A DNA stretch of 64,000 nucleotides, taken from NCBI RefSeq assembly GCF_013403975.1, contig NZ_JABFDH010000001.1, forward strand, positions 186,001 through 250,000, read 5' to 3'. The notes beneath the pieces were generated by a model. It was not told the origin of the DNA. It made no database searches and saw nothing but the letters and a program-made list of their open reading frames with translations. Source of the stretch: Winogradskyella ursingii (lineage in GTDB: Bacteria; Bacteroidota; Bacteroidia; Flavobacteriales; Flavobacteriaceae). Each line of letters begins with the position of its first letter. Positions within the stretch are counted from its first letter, which is position 1. The translations under genes were made by a program, and so were the position numbers. Of this stretch, positions 34,103 through 41,714 are shown piece after piece.

Positions 34103-35341
34103 TTATTTCGCTACTTCGACTTCACTCAATACAGGTTTCGCGAAAGCTAAAGTATCTTTATTTTGGGTTAAGGATTTTTCTGTTGGACTTACCGCAACAC
34201 CAGGGCGTATTTTTTGGATATTGTTGGTAATCAATTTGTCTTCTGGCGTTAGTCCGCTTCTAACGATTCTTAAACCATTGGTATGTAATGGCCCTAATTC
34301 AATATTTTTAGTCGTAACGGTATTGTCTTCACCTAACACATATACAAATCTTACCGATTGATTGGTGCCGATGATTTCATCGGGAACCATAATGGCTTGG
34401 TGCTCTGCACTACCCAATAATCTGGCCTTACCGAACATTCCTGGTTCTAGGATTCCGTCTTCATTATCCAATATGGCACGTCCTTCAATGGTCCCTGTAC
34501 TTCTATCAATTTCGTTATCTACAAAATCCATCACAGCTTCGTGTGTATAATCATCCTCATCTTGAAGTTTTATCAATACCGGATTTTCTGTAGAACGGGA
34601 AGAACCTCGTTCGCCATTTCGCGCTAAGCGTGCATATTTAAGGTAATCGGATTCACTTCCCGTAAAGTAGAAATGAATAGGGCTTGTAGCGACAATAGTG
34701 GTCAAGATAGTAGAGTTGGAAGTACCACCGTCGATTAGGTTGCCTTGGTTGACCAAATCTCTACTTACGCGCCCAGAAATGGGTGCGGTTACTGTTGCAA
34801 ATTCCAGATTTAATCGTGCCTTATCTATGGTAGATTGTGCTAATTGCAAGCTCGCTTTTGCTCCTGCCAATGCTTGTTGTCTACTTGAATATTCTTCAAC
34901 GGATACAGCACCACTTTCGCGTAGCGATTTTACCCGGTTAAAATTTTCTTTTGCTTGTGTAAGTGCTGCCTGTGCTTGGCCATAAGTCGCTCTTGCTTGG
35001 TTCAAGGCAATTTTGAAAGGTCTTCTGTCAATTACAAAAAGGACGTCACCCTTATTGACCATCTGGCCATCTTCAAAATTTACGCTTTCTACATACCCAC
35101 TTACACGGGCTCTAACCTTTACGCGGTTACTGGCTTCAAATCTTCCTGTGTACTCATCCCATTCGGTGATTTTTTCGAATACCGGACTTGAGACCTCTAC
35201 TTGCATAGCCGCTACTTCATTTTGCGGCGTTTCGTTGCTTTCTTCTTTAGTTGACATTGCTACAATTAAAATTGTAATCAATAAAAGCGTAGCAAATAAT
35301 CCAATTCGCCTTGCTACTTTATTTTTTTTTAGTGTTTTCAT
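34103..35341 (-). CDS. RND efflux periplasmic adaptor (AcrA/MexA family)
   Basis: 412 residues from the ATG at 35341 (MKTLKKNKVARRIG), which gives the family-typical N-terminal anchor (IGLFATLLLITILIVA). A barrel-sandwich/lipoyl half-motif (ARVSGYVESVNFEDGQMVNKGDVLFVID) and alpha-hairpin (QARATYGQAQAALTQAKENFNRVKSLRESGAVSVEEY) follow, then the beta-barrel and membrane-proximal domains. A start at 35437 would run through the operator. It connects AcrB-like and TolC-like parts. It is preceded by AraC-regulon promoter D. Confidence 0.95.
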   Translation of the reverse strand: MKTLKKNKVARRIGLFATLLLITILIVAMSTKEESNETPQNEVAAMQVEVSSPVFEKITEWDEYTGRFEASNRVKVRARVSGYVESVNFEDGQMVNKGDVLFVIDRRPFKIALNQARATYGQAQAALTQAKENFNRVKSLRESGAVSVEEYSSRQQALAGAKASLQLAQSTIDKARLNLEFATVTAPISGRVSRDLVNQGNLIDGGTSNSTILTTIVATSPIHFYFTGSESDYLKYARLARNGERGSSRSTENPVLIKLQDEDDYTHEAVMDFVDNEIDRSTGTIEGRAILDNEDGILEPGMFGKARLLGSAEHQAIMVPDEIIGTNQSVRFVYVLGEDNTVTTKNIELGPLHTNGLRIVRSGLTPEDKLITNNIQKIRPGVAVSPTEKSLTQNKDTLAFAKPVLSEVEVAK

Positions 35342-35379
35342 TTTATTGTGATTTTTGTTGTTATTATTATTTGATGGTA

Positions 35380-35441
35380 CAAATATATTCCAGTGATGCG
35401 TCCTACAGTTAACCAAAATCAAAGTAGGTATGACCAAAATC
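35380..35441 (-). promoter_or_regulatory. AraC-regulon promoter D (pump adaptor/transporter)
   Basis: Plus-strand CAAATATA (35380-35387; -7 TATATTTG), 23 bp, AACCAAAATC (35411-35420) and GACCAAAATC (35432-35441), with a 21-bp period; the two half-sites differ only in the first base, so this is the best copy. The start at 35341 is 39 bp from the -7. Confidence 0.88.
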
Positions 35442-35514
35442 TAATGAAGATTTCATTTATTTATTTATACAAAGACAAAAGGTTCACTTTTGAGTAACTT
35501 CTTTTATCAAAATT

Positions 35515-37098
35515 TTATTTACTGAAAATCGAGCGAGCCTCATCATAAACCCTCTCAAAATTAGCTGCTAAATCTGCCAGAGAAAACTGTTTCGACTTCT
35601 TCGATAATTCTCTTTGGATATTAGCCAGTTTAAAATGTACTTTCTTATCCCTACCATCAGCATAAGTAATAAACTCACCTTGTTTCAACCTAAAGAAAAC
35701 ATCTGCTCGAATCTTGGGAATTTCTTTTTCTCCAGTTGTAACACGTGTATCAAAATCGAGATTATGACCACGGCTTATGCTTTTTGTGGGATCTTTGATA
35801 ATTTCAAAAAAGCGCTCGTAATATTTGGCGGTATCTGGGTCGTTGACCTTACCAAAGAACTGATAGGATAGGTTGCTCAATATGGCTTTGCTTGCTTTAT
35901 CGCCATACATCATATCGTTCTGTATTTTATCCTGCATCACATAAATGGTGGCAATATCATAACTACGTAATGTTGCCGGAATACGGTGCATATTCAATAA
36001 ACGAATCGTAGGTGCTTCTTCTATCAACAAAAACGAAGGTTTGGAATTCCGAACACTCATTTGTTTGGTAATGGTATGAATAATAGTAGCTATTACAGGC
36101 GAATAAGATGTTTCATATTTTGGATTGTTCACAATCGAAATTACACAGGGATTTTCAATACTATTAATATTTAGTGGTACCTCGTCTGCGGACAATGCCA
36201 TAAAAATGCGCTGTGTGCTAATTCGTTTCAGGGCATTTGCCAAAGTGCTTTTTACACCAGCTGTCTGCCTATCTGAATCCTTTCCACTAATAAAAGCATC
36301 TGCCATTGCTCGTGATGTGGTGTTGGTTTCCAGAAACTGGATAAGGCTTTTTGTGTCAAGAAATTGATAAACTGCTATCAAATGTGGTAGCGTACAGTAT
36401 TTTGGATATTCTGTTTTTAATTTCCAAATCAATCCACCAATCAAACCTTCCGCAGCATCGTTAAAGAATTTTGTTGTTCCAGTCGTTCCGCTTTCTCTTT
36501 GTTCTAACAGGTTTTCAATCAGCACCCTCGACACCTCATTTACGCTTTCCTCGTTCTCTAAATAGCGAGGTGCGATGGGATTTACCCTCTGGATGATTTT
36601 ATCAAAGGAAATGACCTTAAAAGGGATATCACTATCCTTGAAAAGTGGGTATGCCATTTCGGTCAGTTCAAAATCTTTGTAGTCGTGAATGATTCCGCAG
36701 AACTCTTCTTTTTTAAAATGCTTTAAAAATCCATAAACCACGCTTTCAGTCTTACCGCTTCCCGCAGAACCGATTATGGATGCACCACGTTTGATGTTGT
36801 CCAATTTGAAATTTCCTTTGGTAGTTGCAAAGTTTACTTGGTATTTGCTATCGCCATTTTTTGGACTTTCAGTTTTATGAAGAAAGACATAAAACCCTAT
36901 ATTAATTAGCATTAGCGGACAAACTAAATAAAGTAATATAAATATCAATTCATTTCCTTCGGACAAATAGAACACGAGAACTGAAAGCAGTATGCTATTT
37001 AAAAGAAACGCATATTTTGATATCCAAAACATTGCATAGAAAACCATACTGGCCAGACCAATAATTGAAAGTATCGTTATGAGATTGTTTATTTCCAT
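35515..37098 (-). CDS. Type IV coupling protein (TraG/TraD/VirD4-like)
   Basis: 527 residues: three N-terminal hydrophobic helices (about 5-75), then the ATPase domain with Walker A GSAGSGKTES (110-119), Walker B SFLLIEEAPTIRL (about 345-357) and a C-terminal VirD4-type end. It brings the relaxase-DNA complex to the VirB-like channel encoded at 15949-22781. It follows the relaxase gene by 2 bp in a mobilization operon (38524 to 35515, minus strand). The chain looks complete. Confidence 0.92.
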   Translation of the reverse strand: MEINNLITILSIIGLASMVFYAMFWISKYAFLLNSILLSVLVFYLSEGNELIFILLYLVCPLMLINIGFYVFLHKTESPKNGDSKYQVNFATTKGNFKLDNIKRGASIIGSAGSGKTESVVYGFLKHFKKEEFCGIIHDYKDFELTEMAYPLFKDSDIPFKVISFDKIIQRVNPIAPRYLENEESVNEVSRVLIENLLEQRESGTTGTTKFFNDAAEGLIGGLIWKLKTEYPKYCTLPHLIAVYQFLDTKSLIQFLETNTTSRAMADAFISGKDSDRQTAGVKSTLANALKRISTQRIFMALSADEVPLNINSIENPCVISIVNNPKYETSYSPVIATIIHTITKQMSVRNSKPSFLLIEEAPTIRLLNMHRIPATLRSYDIATIYVMQDKIQNDMMYGDKASKAILSNLSYQFFGKVNDPDTAKYYERFFEIIKDPTKSISRGHNLDFDTRVTTGEKEIPKIRADVFFRLKQGEFITYADGRDKKVHFKLANIQRELSKKSKQFSLADLAANFERVYDEARSIFSK

Positions 37099-37100
37099 AC

Positions 37101-38132
37101 TTAGATTCCTATTGAACTTGATTTGATGGCCACTTCTGCGCCACGTCTTAAACGTTTGAAAACTCGAAGTGCAATTTGTGCTTGACTTACAGGAATACTC
37201 GGCACTATGGGCAATCCTGATTTACTTATCATTTTAAAAGCCAATGCTTTTTCATTGGCAGGCAGTTTCATCAAAGCGGAAAAATATAGGTTTGGGTTCT
37301 TTACAAAGGTCTTTTTAGCCTTGTAGGTCTCTGCGTAATTACGCTTATATCCAAATGTCTTATCAAATGTTTTTTCCGCTTTCGCGAAAAATGTATCTCT
37401 ATCAAAACCACGCTTAACTTTTTTTCCGTGCATCTCTACTTCGGATGCTTTGTGTTTACTTCCTGGGGAAAGGCTTATAGAATTTGAAGCATCCTTTCTG
37501 CTCACGATAATATGGATGTGACTTTGGTTTCCTGCTTTGGGCATTCCCTGGACTATTCGTTTTCCGTTTTGTTGATGTGGTGCTTGCCGTTCCAGTTTGG
37601 CGATTTCCTTTTTCATCTTGTTGATATTCCCTTCAGCTCGTCCATCTTGAATATTTCGGATATCCGTTTTGAGCTGAAGAATTTTTGAAGCGTAAGGTTG
37701 ATTCTCTTTAATCTGAAAATCTGTTCCTTTAAAGGTTCGTTGATGTTCAATTTTCGCATAGTATTTTATATCATCTATGGTTATGGGGCGTCCGTGAATT
37801 TCTCGATTGAAGCTGGCAACATAGTCCTTCATCAGTTCACGAGTATAGGTTTTTAAATCTTGGCTATTGTGCTGAAGTTTTCGCAATTCATATTTTGAAG
37901 GACTTACCGTAATTGAATAAAACTTGGGTTCTTTCTTTTTCAATTTTGCGGTGTTTCCATCGATTTCCTTTACCACTTCTTCAGCGGAAATCTCGTCGCC
38001 AAATTGATTGAAAAAGTGTTCCATATCTCGTTGTTCTAAACCTTCATTTTCTTTCTCTAAATAGCCTACAAAATCCGCTGAACTTTGTGAGTAATTTGTT
38101 CCTAATTTTTGAGGTGTGATTGTGATGTACAT
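37101..38132 (-). CDS. Relaxase / mobilization protein (DUF5712-like, MobB-type)
   Basis: 343 residues. Visible features are a tyrosine-rich start (MYITITPQKLGTNYSQSSADFVGYL), YYAKIEHQRTFKG (about 124-136, with His130) and the metal-binding HxH core SHIHIIVSRKD (204-214). These match Bacteroidota relaxases that nick oriT. It is placed between the BfmA/BtgA-like gene and the coupling protein gene, spaced 11 and 2 bp. The candidate oriT is the noncoding region upstream of the operon (38525-38856). Confidence 0.88.
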   Translation of the reverse strand: MYITITPQKLGTNYSQSSADFVGYLEKENEGLEQRDMEHFFNQFGDEISAEEVVKEIDGNTAKLKKKEPKFYSITVSPSKYELRKLQHNSQDLKTYTRELMKDYVASFNREIHGRPITIDDIKYYAKIEHQRTFKGTDFQIKENQPYASKILQLKTDIRNIQDGRAEGNINKMKKEIAKLERQAPHQQNGKRIVQGMPKAGNQSHIHIIVSRKDASNSISLSPGSKHKASEVEMHGKKVKRGFDRDTFFAKAEKTFDKTFGYKRNYAETYKAKKTFVKNPNLYFSALMKLPANEKALAFKMISKSGLPIVPSIPVSQAQIALRVFKRLRRGAEVAIKSSSIGI

Positions 38133-38143
38133 AGCTCAAAAGT

Positions 38144-38524
38144 TTATAGTTGGTTGCTTTGATTTTTCTTTTCGCGAAAGCGAACTTCCTTCTTTTCTTC
38201 GGCATATTTCTTTTCAACAATCAAAGGTTTTTTTGCAGGTTCTTCCATTTCAAAAAGGGATTGAATCATCGCCACCGTAGGTTTGGTCTGTGTCTTTTCG
38301 ACATCCCGCATAATGGCAATAACCGCATTGATTCTTTTGAGAAGTTTGGCTTCAATGGTTCGCCCTGTTGGACCTAATTTTTCCTTTGGCGAAATTTCGT
38401 TATAGAAGAAAAAATCGAGCATCGTAGCCATTGCTTCGGTGTGCGATTTGAAGTAAGTGCGTGAGAAAGTTTGGAAGCGTTTTGCGGTTTCCTTTTTAAA
38501 TCTAATTCCAATAAATGAGTCCAT
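38144..38524 (-). CDS. BfmA/BtgA-like mobilization accessory protein
   Basis: 126 residues. The N-terminus SFIGIRFKKETAKRFQTFSRTYFKSHTEAMATMLDFF is typical of the BfmA/BtgA family (ribbon-helix-helix-like oriT binding); the tail is basic and repetitive (EKKYAEEKKEVRFREKKNQ). It is first in the mobilization operon and probably binds the repeated TTTGTCGCAAA sites just upstream (38535 and 38577), helping the relaxase nick and perhaps controlling its own operon. Confidence 0.87.
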   Translation of the reverse strand: MDSFIGIRFKKETAKRFQTFSRTYFKSHTEAMATMLDFFFYNEISPKEKLGPTGRTIEAKLLKRINAVIAIMRDVEKTQTKPTVAMIQSLFEMEEPAKKPLIVEKKYAEEKKEVRFREKKNQSNQL

Positions 38525-38856
38525 ATTTCGCCGATTTGTCGCAAAATCTTCCCTAAAAATGGGTCATTACAGCCCGTTTGTCGCAAATCGTTGATTGTCA
38601 AGAATTTAAGATATATTCAAATCGCTGATAGTCAGCTATTTGAAAACGAAAAGGAATCCGAAACATCGCGTAGCGTGTTACCCTCTTGCTATTCCTTTTC
38701 GTCACGCGCAAGCGTGACAAAAATCCATACAATCCGGCTAAAAAGCCGATTGCCATTTTCAAGAAAAATGATTCTCCGATATGTTATTTTTCGATGTGTA
38801 AGGTTATCGGCGAAAGTCGAAAAGTGGATAACCCTACTTAAATTGAATGCTGAATT
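38525..38856. other. Candidate origin of transfer (oriT) region
   Basis: A noncoding 330-bp stretch upstream of the mobilization operon. It contains direct repeats TTTGTCGCAAA at 38535-38545 and 38577-38587 (42-bp spacing), a 12-bp inverted repeat ACGAAAAGGAAT (38646-38657) with ATTCCTTTTCGT (38691-38702), a hairpin GTCACGC-GCAA-GCGTGAC (38701-38718) and a smaller one CGGCT-AAAA-AGCCG (38735-38748). Dense secondary structure next to relaxase genes is the normal look of oriT; the nick site cannot be named. Confidence 0.6.
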
Positions 38857-39624
38857 TCAGCTAAATAAAGATACGTTTTTTTCTCTAAGTCTGTTCATAC
38901 AAATATCAAAATGCTCTTTTATAATTTCGCTTCCAATAAAAAAACAATCAGATTCAAGGCAACTTAATTGTGTTGTGCCAATTCCCGAAAATGGGTCATA
39001 AATCAAACTGCCTTTTGGGAAATATATGCTTATTAATTGTCTGCATAAATCTTGTGAATACGTTGCCTTCAATCTCGATTTATATCCATCATTATTTTTT
39101 GCCTCTACGAAATTGGTATAGTTTCTATAGAATTTCTGCCCTGTCTTTTTGCTTACTTTACTTATTTTTTTGTTGGTGGTAAAATCGTGCAAATAAGCCT
39201 TCTTTACGAAAACATAAATTAATTCTGTTATCCTACTCAATTTGGTCGGCGATGTTTGAAATGGAATGGCGTTTGGCTTTTTCCAGCAAATTATATCAGC
39301 AATTGTTAAATCGGTTTCCGAATGCACTCTTGAAACCAAGAGCGTAGGCAAAATTGGATTTTCTTTTGAATAAGAAATGTTGTAGCAGATAACACCTTTA
39401 TCTTTTAAAACCTTAGAGAATTGTAGAAACTCATCAGTCCGAATTTGTAAATAGTCATTTTCGCTCAATCCATCAATCTCCGAATATCCATTATTATAAT
39501 AACAATCACTTCTTTCCGTGTTTATATTATATGGTGGCGAAGTGATAATCCCATCTATTGATTTTTCAGGTAACTTTTTTAAAGTCACGATGCAATTTTC
39601 GTTATAGATGACATTTACTTCCAT
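38857..39624 (-). CDS. Orphan DNA methyltransferase (SPPY type, class beta)
   Basis: 255 residues. Motif IV is TSPPYNIN (28-35) near the start; the AdoMet-binding motif I follows near the C-terminus (YDPFSGIGTTQLSC, about 215-228), so the order is that of class beta enzymes. SPPY is most common in N4-cytosine methyltransferases, although some N6-adenine enzymes have it. No restriction endonuclease gene lies beside it, so it may protect the element from host restriction or regulate. Recognition sequence cannot be predicted. A copy of the motif found upstream of int lies 99 bp upstream (39723-39736). Confidence 0.88.
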   Translation of the reverse strand: MEVNVIYNENCIVTLKKLPEKSIDGIITSPPYNINTERSDCYYNNGYSEIDGLSENDYLQIRTDEFLQFSKVLKDKGVICYNISYSKENPILPTLLVSRVHSETDLTIADIICWKKPNAIPFQTSPTKLSRITELIYVFVKKAYLHDFTTNKKISKVSKKTGQKFYRNYTNFVEAKNNDGYKSRLKATYSQDLCRQLISIYFPKGSLIYDPFSGIGTTQLSCLESDCFFIGSEIIKEHFDICMNRLREKNVSLFS

Positions 39625-39907
39625 TTGAAATTCCCTGAACTTTATCCCAGAAAAATCATATCGATTGCTGTATCGAGATTTGTTTTTTTTAATCGTTATT
39701 CTAGTACTATTATAGTTATCAGGAAAGTCAAATCAGAGTAGATAACTGCTGCTTAAATAAGCGTTTTTCAAGCCTATTCAATTTATGATTTATAGCTAAA
39801 AGCCCGAAACGGCTATTGGTCTCAATTGATATGATTTAGATGCGAATTGTAGGAATTTGGAAAAGGAAATTAATTAGAGCGTCAGTTTTACCAATATAGA
39901 TATTGAC

Positions 39908-39938
39908 TCAAACAAAAACACCCCTGAAATTTCAAGGG
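39908..39938 (-). terminator. Terminator downstream of the 65-residue gene
   Basis: Inverted repeat CCCCTGAAATTTCAAGGG (39921-39938), with a T-run on the minus strand at 39910-39919. It closes the minus-strand group ending at 39963. The rest of 39625-39962 contains no gene I can support. Confidence 0.6.
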
Positions 39939-39962
39939 CGCTTCTTTTAAAATTATTACATA

Positions 39963-40160
39963 TCAGATATTGAATACATAGCTGTAGGAATATAAATTCC
40001 GCAATGCTTCCTCGTCCAACATCTTGTCCAAATTTGTATTATGCTTTGTAGCATAATCTATTATATCCTTGCCGTACTTTTCCTTTACTTCTTCTTTGGA
40101 ATTGGCAAGTAATCGCTCTTGTGTTTCCTCGTTCAAATCGGTAAAATTTAGATATATCAT
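39963..40160 (-). CDS. Small conserved element protein, 65 residues
   Basis: Acidic and helical (DLNEETQERLLANSKEEVKEKYGKDIIDYATKHNTNLDKML), with no membrane segment. Such short proteins are common beside ssb and DUF6876 genes in Bacteroidota mobile elements. It starts 12 bp after the DUF6876 gene and is probably co-transcribed with it. Function unknown. Confidence 0.6.
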   Translation of the reverse strand: MIYLNFTDLNEETQERLLANSKEEVKEKYGKDIIDYATKHNTNLDKMLDEEALRNLYSYSYVFNI

Positions 40161-40172
40161 AACGTCCGATTT

Positions 40173-40553
40173 TTAATATTCGCTTGGTAACATCAGCGTA
40201 TCATTTACAAAAAATAACCGCAGTTCATCGAGTGGGAAATCGGTTGCACGATAACCGTGTTTTTCCAAAATATTGTCGTTGCCATCGCTGTAAATTATTT
40301 CAGCTTCGTAACCAGAATAATCCTGTTTTTCTTTTGGTAATCTTTTGAAATCGATGGTTACAAATTCGCTTCGGTTCATCAGACTTTTTGCAATTACCGA
40401 CGTGTCCGTAATGAGCCAAAAACATTCTGCTACTTCCGATAAATATTTCAATCCGTCAGTAAAACGGGTTCGCAATAATGGGATTTGATAGAACATTTCC
40501 GTTCCAGTAAAATATTGCAATCGCTCTTTTATTTCGTTAACTTGTGCTTTCAT
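40173..40553 (-). CDS. DUF6876-like protein
   Basis: 126 residues. FTGTEMFYQIPLLRTRFTDGLKYLSEVAECFWLITDTSV near the N-terminus matches the DUF6876 pattern as I remember it, a cytosolic family of unknown function frequent in Bacteroidota conjugative elements. It lies between ssb and the 65-residue gene; an ssb terminator lies just upstream, so it may have its own promoter. Confidence 0.75.
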   Translation of the reverse strand: MKAQVNEIKERLQYFTGTEMFYQIPLLRTRFTDGLKYLSEVAECFWLITDTSVIAKSLMNRSEFVTIDFKRLPKEKQDYSGYEAEIIYSDGNDNILEKHGYRATDFPLDELRLFFVNDTLMLPSEY

Positions 40554-40582
40554 TGTTTATGTATTTAATGTATGAATAATGA

Positions 40583-40618
40583 AAAGAGGGCGAAACTTTC
40601 CACAGGTGCGCCCTCTTT
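40583..40618 (-). terminator. Terminator of ssb
   Basis: Arms AAAGAGGGCG (40583-40592) and CGCCCTCTTT (40609-40618) pair perfectly over 10 bp. The minus-strand 3' arm continues into T residues. It lies 12 bp after the ssb stop. Confidence 0.75.
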
Positions 40619-40629
40619 AATTTTAAAGA

Positions 40630-40974
40630 TTACTTGTCGCCTTTGCTTCCAAGTAATAGGATTTCATCGGCTACAACTTCCGTTACATAGCGTTGGTTGC
40701 CATCATCGGTCGTGTAGGTTCTGGTTTTCAACTTTCCAGTTATTCCTACTTCCTTGCCTTTTGCAACATAGTTCTCTACGATTTCAGCGGTTTTACCCCA
40801 AGCAACTACCGTATGCCAATTCGTATCTGTTTGTTTTTCGCCTTTGGCATCTTTGTAATACTCGTTTGTAGCGATTGAAAAACGGGCTACTTTCTTACCG
40901 CTTTCAAGGTTCGTAATGCTTGGCTCTTGTCCAACGTTTCCAATTAACTGTACGTGATTTTTAATAGTACTCAT
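40630..40974 (-). CDS. ssb: Single-stranded DNA-binding protein
   Basis: 114 residues covering only the OB fold: NHVQLIGNVGQEPSITNLESGKKVARFSIATNE, TDTNWHTVVAWGKTAEIVENYVAKGKEVGITGKL, then YVTEVVADEILLLGS. The acidic C-terminal tail that recruits host replication proteins in chromosomal SSB is missing, as usual for element-borne copies. It should coat transferred single strands. Confidence 0.95.
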   Translation of the reverse strand: MSTIKNHVQLIGNVGQEPSITNLESGKKVARFSIATNEYYKDAKGEKQTDTNWHTVVAWGKTAEIVENYVAKGKEVGITGKLKTRTYTTDDGNQRYVTEVVADEILLLGSKGDK

Positions 40975-41714
40975 AATAAAATATTTAAGGATTTATATTT
41001 CCCCTATTGATTTAAAACAGATTAAATTTTAAGGGGTGTTTGTTCTTTTCTTCTGTGCACCGCACAATGGATAGAGTGGGTTTTGTCAAGACTTTTCGGG
41101 CAAAATCAGGTGTGTTTGCGACGTAGTAAATTCCTTGGAATTTCAAGGAAGTAGAAACCTTATTTTTCACTAAAACTTGTATAGTCTTGACAAGTTCCAT
41201 AAGGGCATTAGCAATTCTTTTAAACGCAGTTGCGTTTAAGCGTACCGATAGTTAAGCGAGATAAGTAGCTGGGGTTATTTTTAGAATTGGTTATGTCGTG
41301 CCTGTTTTTCGACGCCCCGAAAAACAACAAAGGCTTTATCCATTATAAGCCCCTTAAAATGTGTAAGACAGCGGTTTGGTTTTTAAGGATTTTCGAGTGA
41401 GGGCTCAAGAAGACCGCGCCGAAAATCCTGTCAAGAAAATCGAGCCGATGGCTTTCCGATTAAAAAAGCGGACTTAATTCACGATTTTGGCTCTGGAATG
41501 TAGTGTTCCTTTCCAGCATAGCGGGAAGGGTTAGCGGAATGGAAAGCTGGAATTGGGGATTGTGTCCAAGAATTGTGTAGTGAAGCTCTTTTTCCGAAAT
41601 GAAGTGATTGCCTGCTTTTTCAGCAGGCGAGCGTGGAATGTAGGGGAATGTGCTGAGTGGAATTGGAACCTGAATTTTATACATTTACTACAATAAAAAT
41701 TTTGGAATTCTATT
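40975..41714. other. 740-bp region of uncertain coding status with hairpins
   Basis: Two minus-strand frames (41012-41200, 62 codons; 41460-41684, 74 codons, proline-rich) are open, but neither has a recognisable family. AGGATTTTCG (41386-41395) and CGAAAATCCT (41420-41429) form a 10-bp inverted repeat. CCTGC/GCAGG around a T-rich loop (about 41610-41627) is another. GGAAT recurs about six times between 41495 and 41670. It could be a structured RNA, a regulatory region or decayed coding sequence. Confidence 0.4.

Noticed and set aside
38591-39001. A 136-codon plus-strand frame overlapping the oriT candidate and the methyltransferase end
   Set aside because: It covers the hairpins of the oriT-like region and runs antisense into a clear methyltransferase; its composition shows no domain-like pattern.
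41012-41200. 62-codon minus-strand frame after ssb
   Set aside because: No recognisable family, no convincing promoter or coupling; kept only as part of the uncertain 40975-41714 region.
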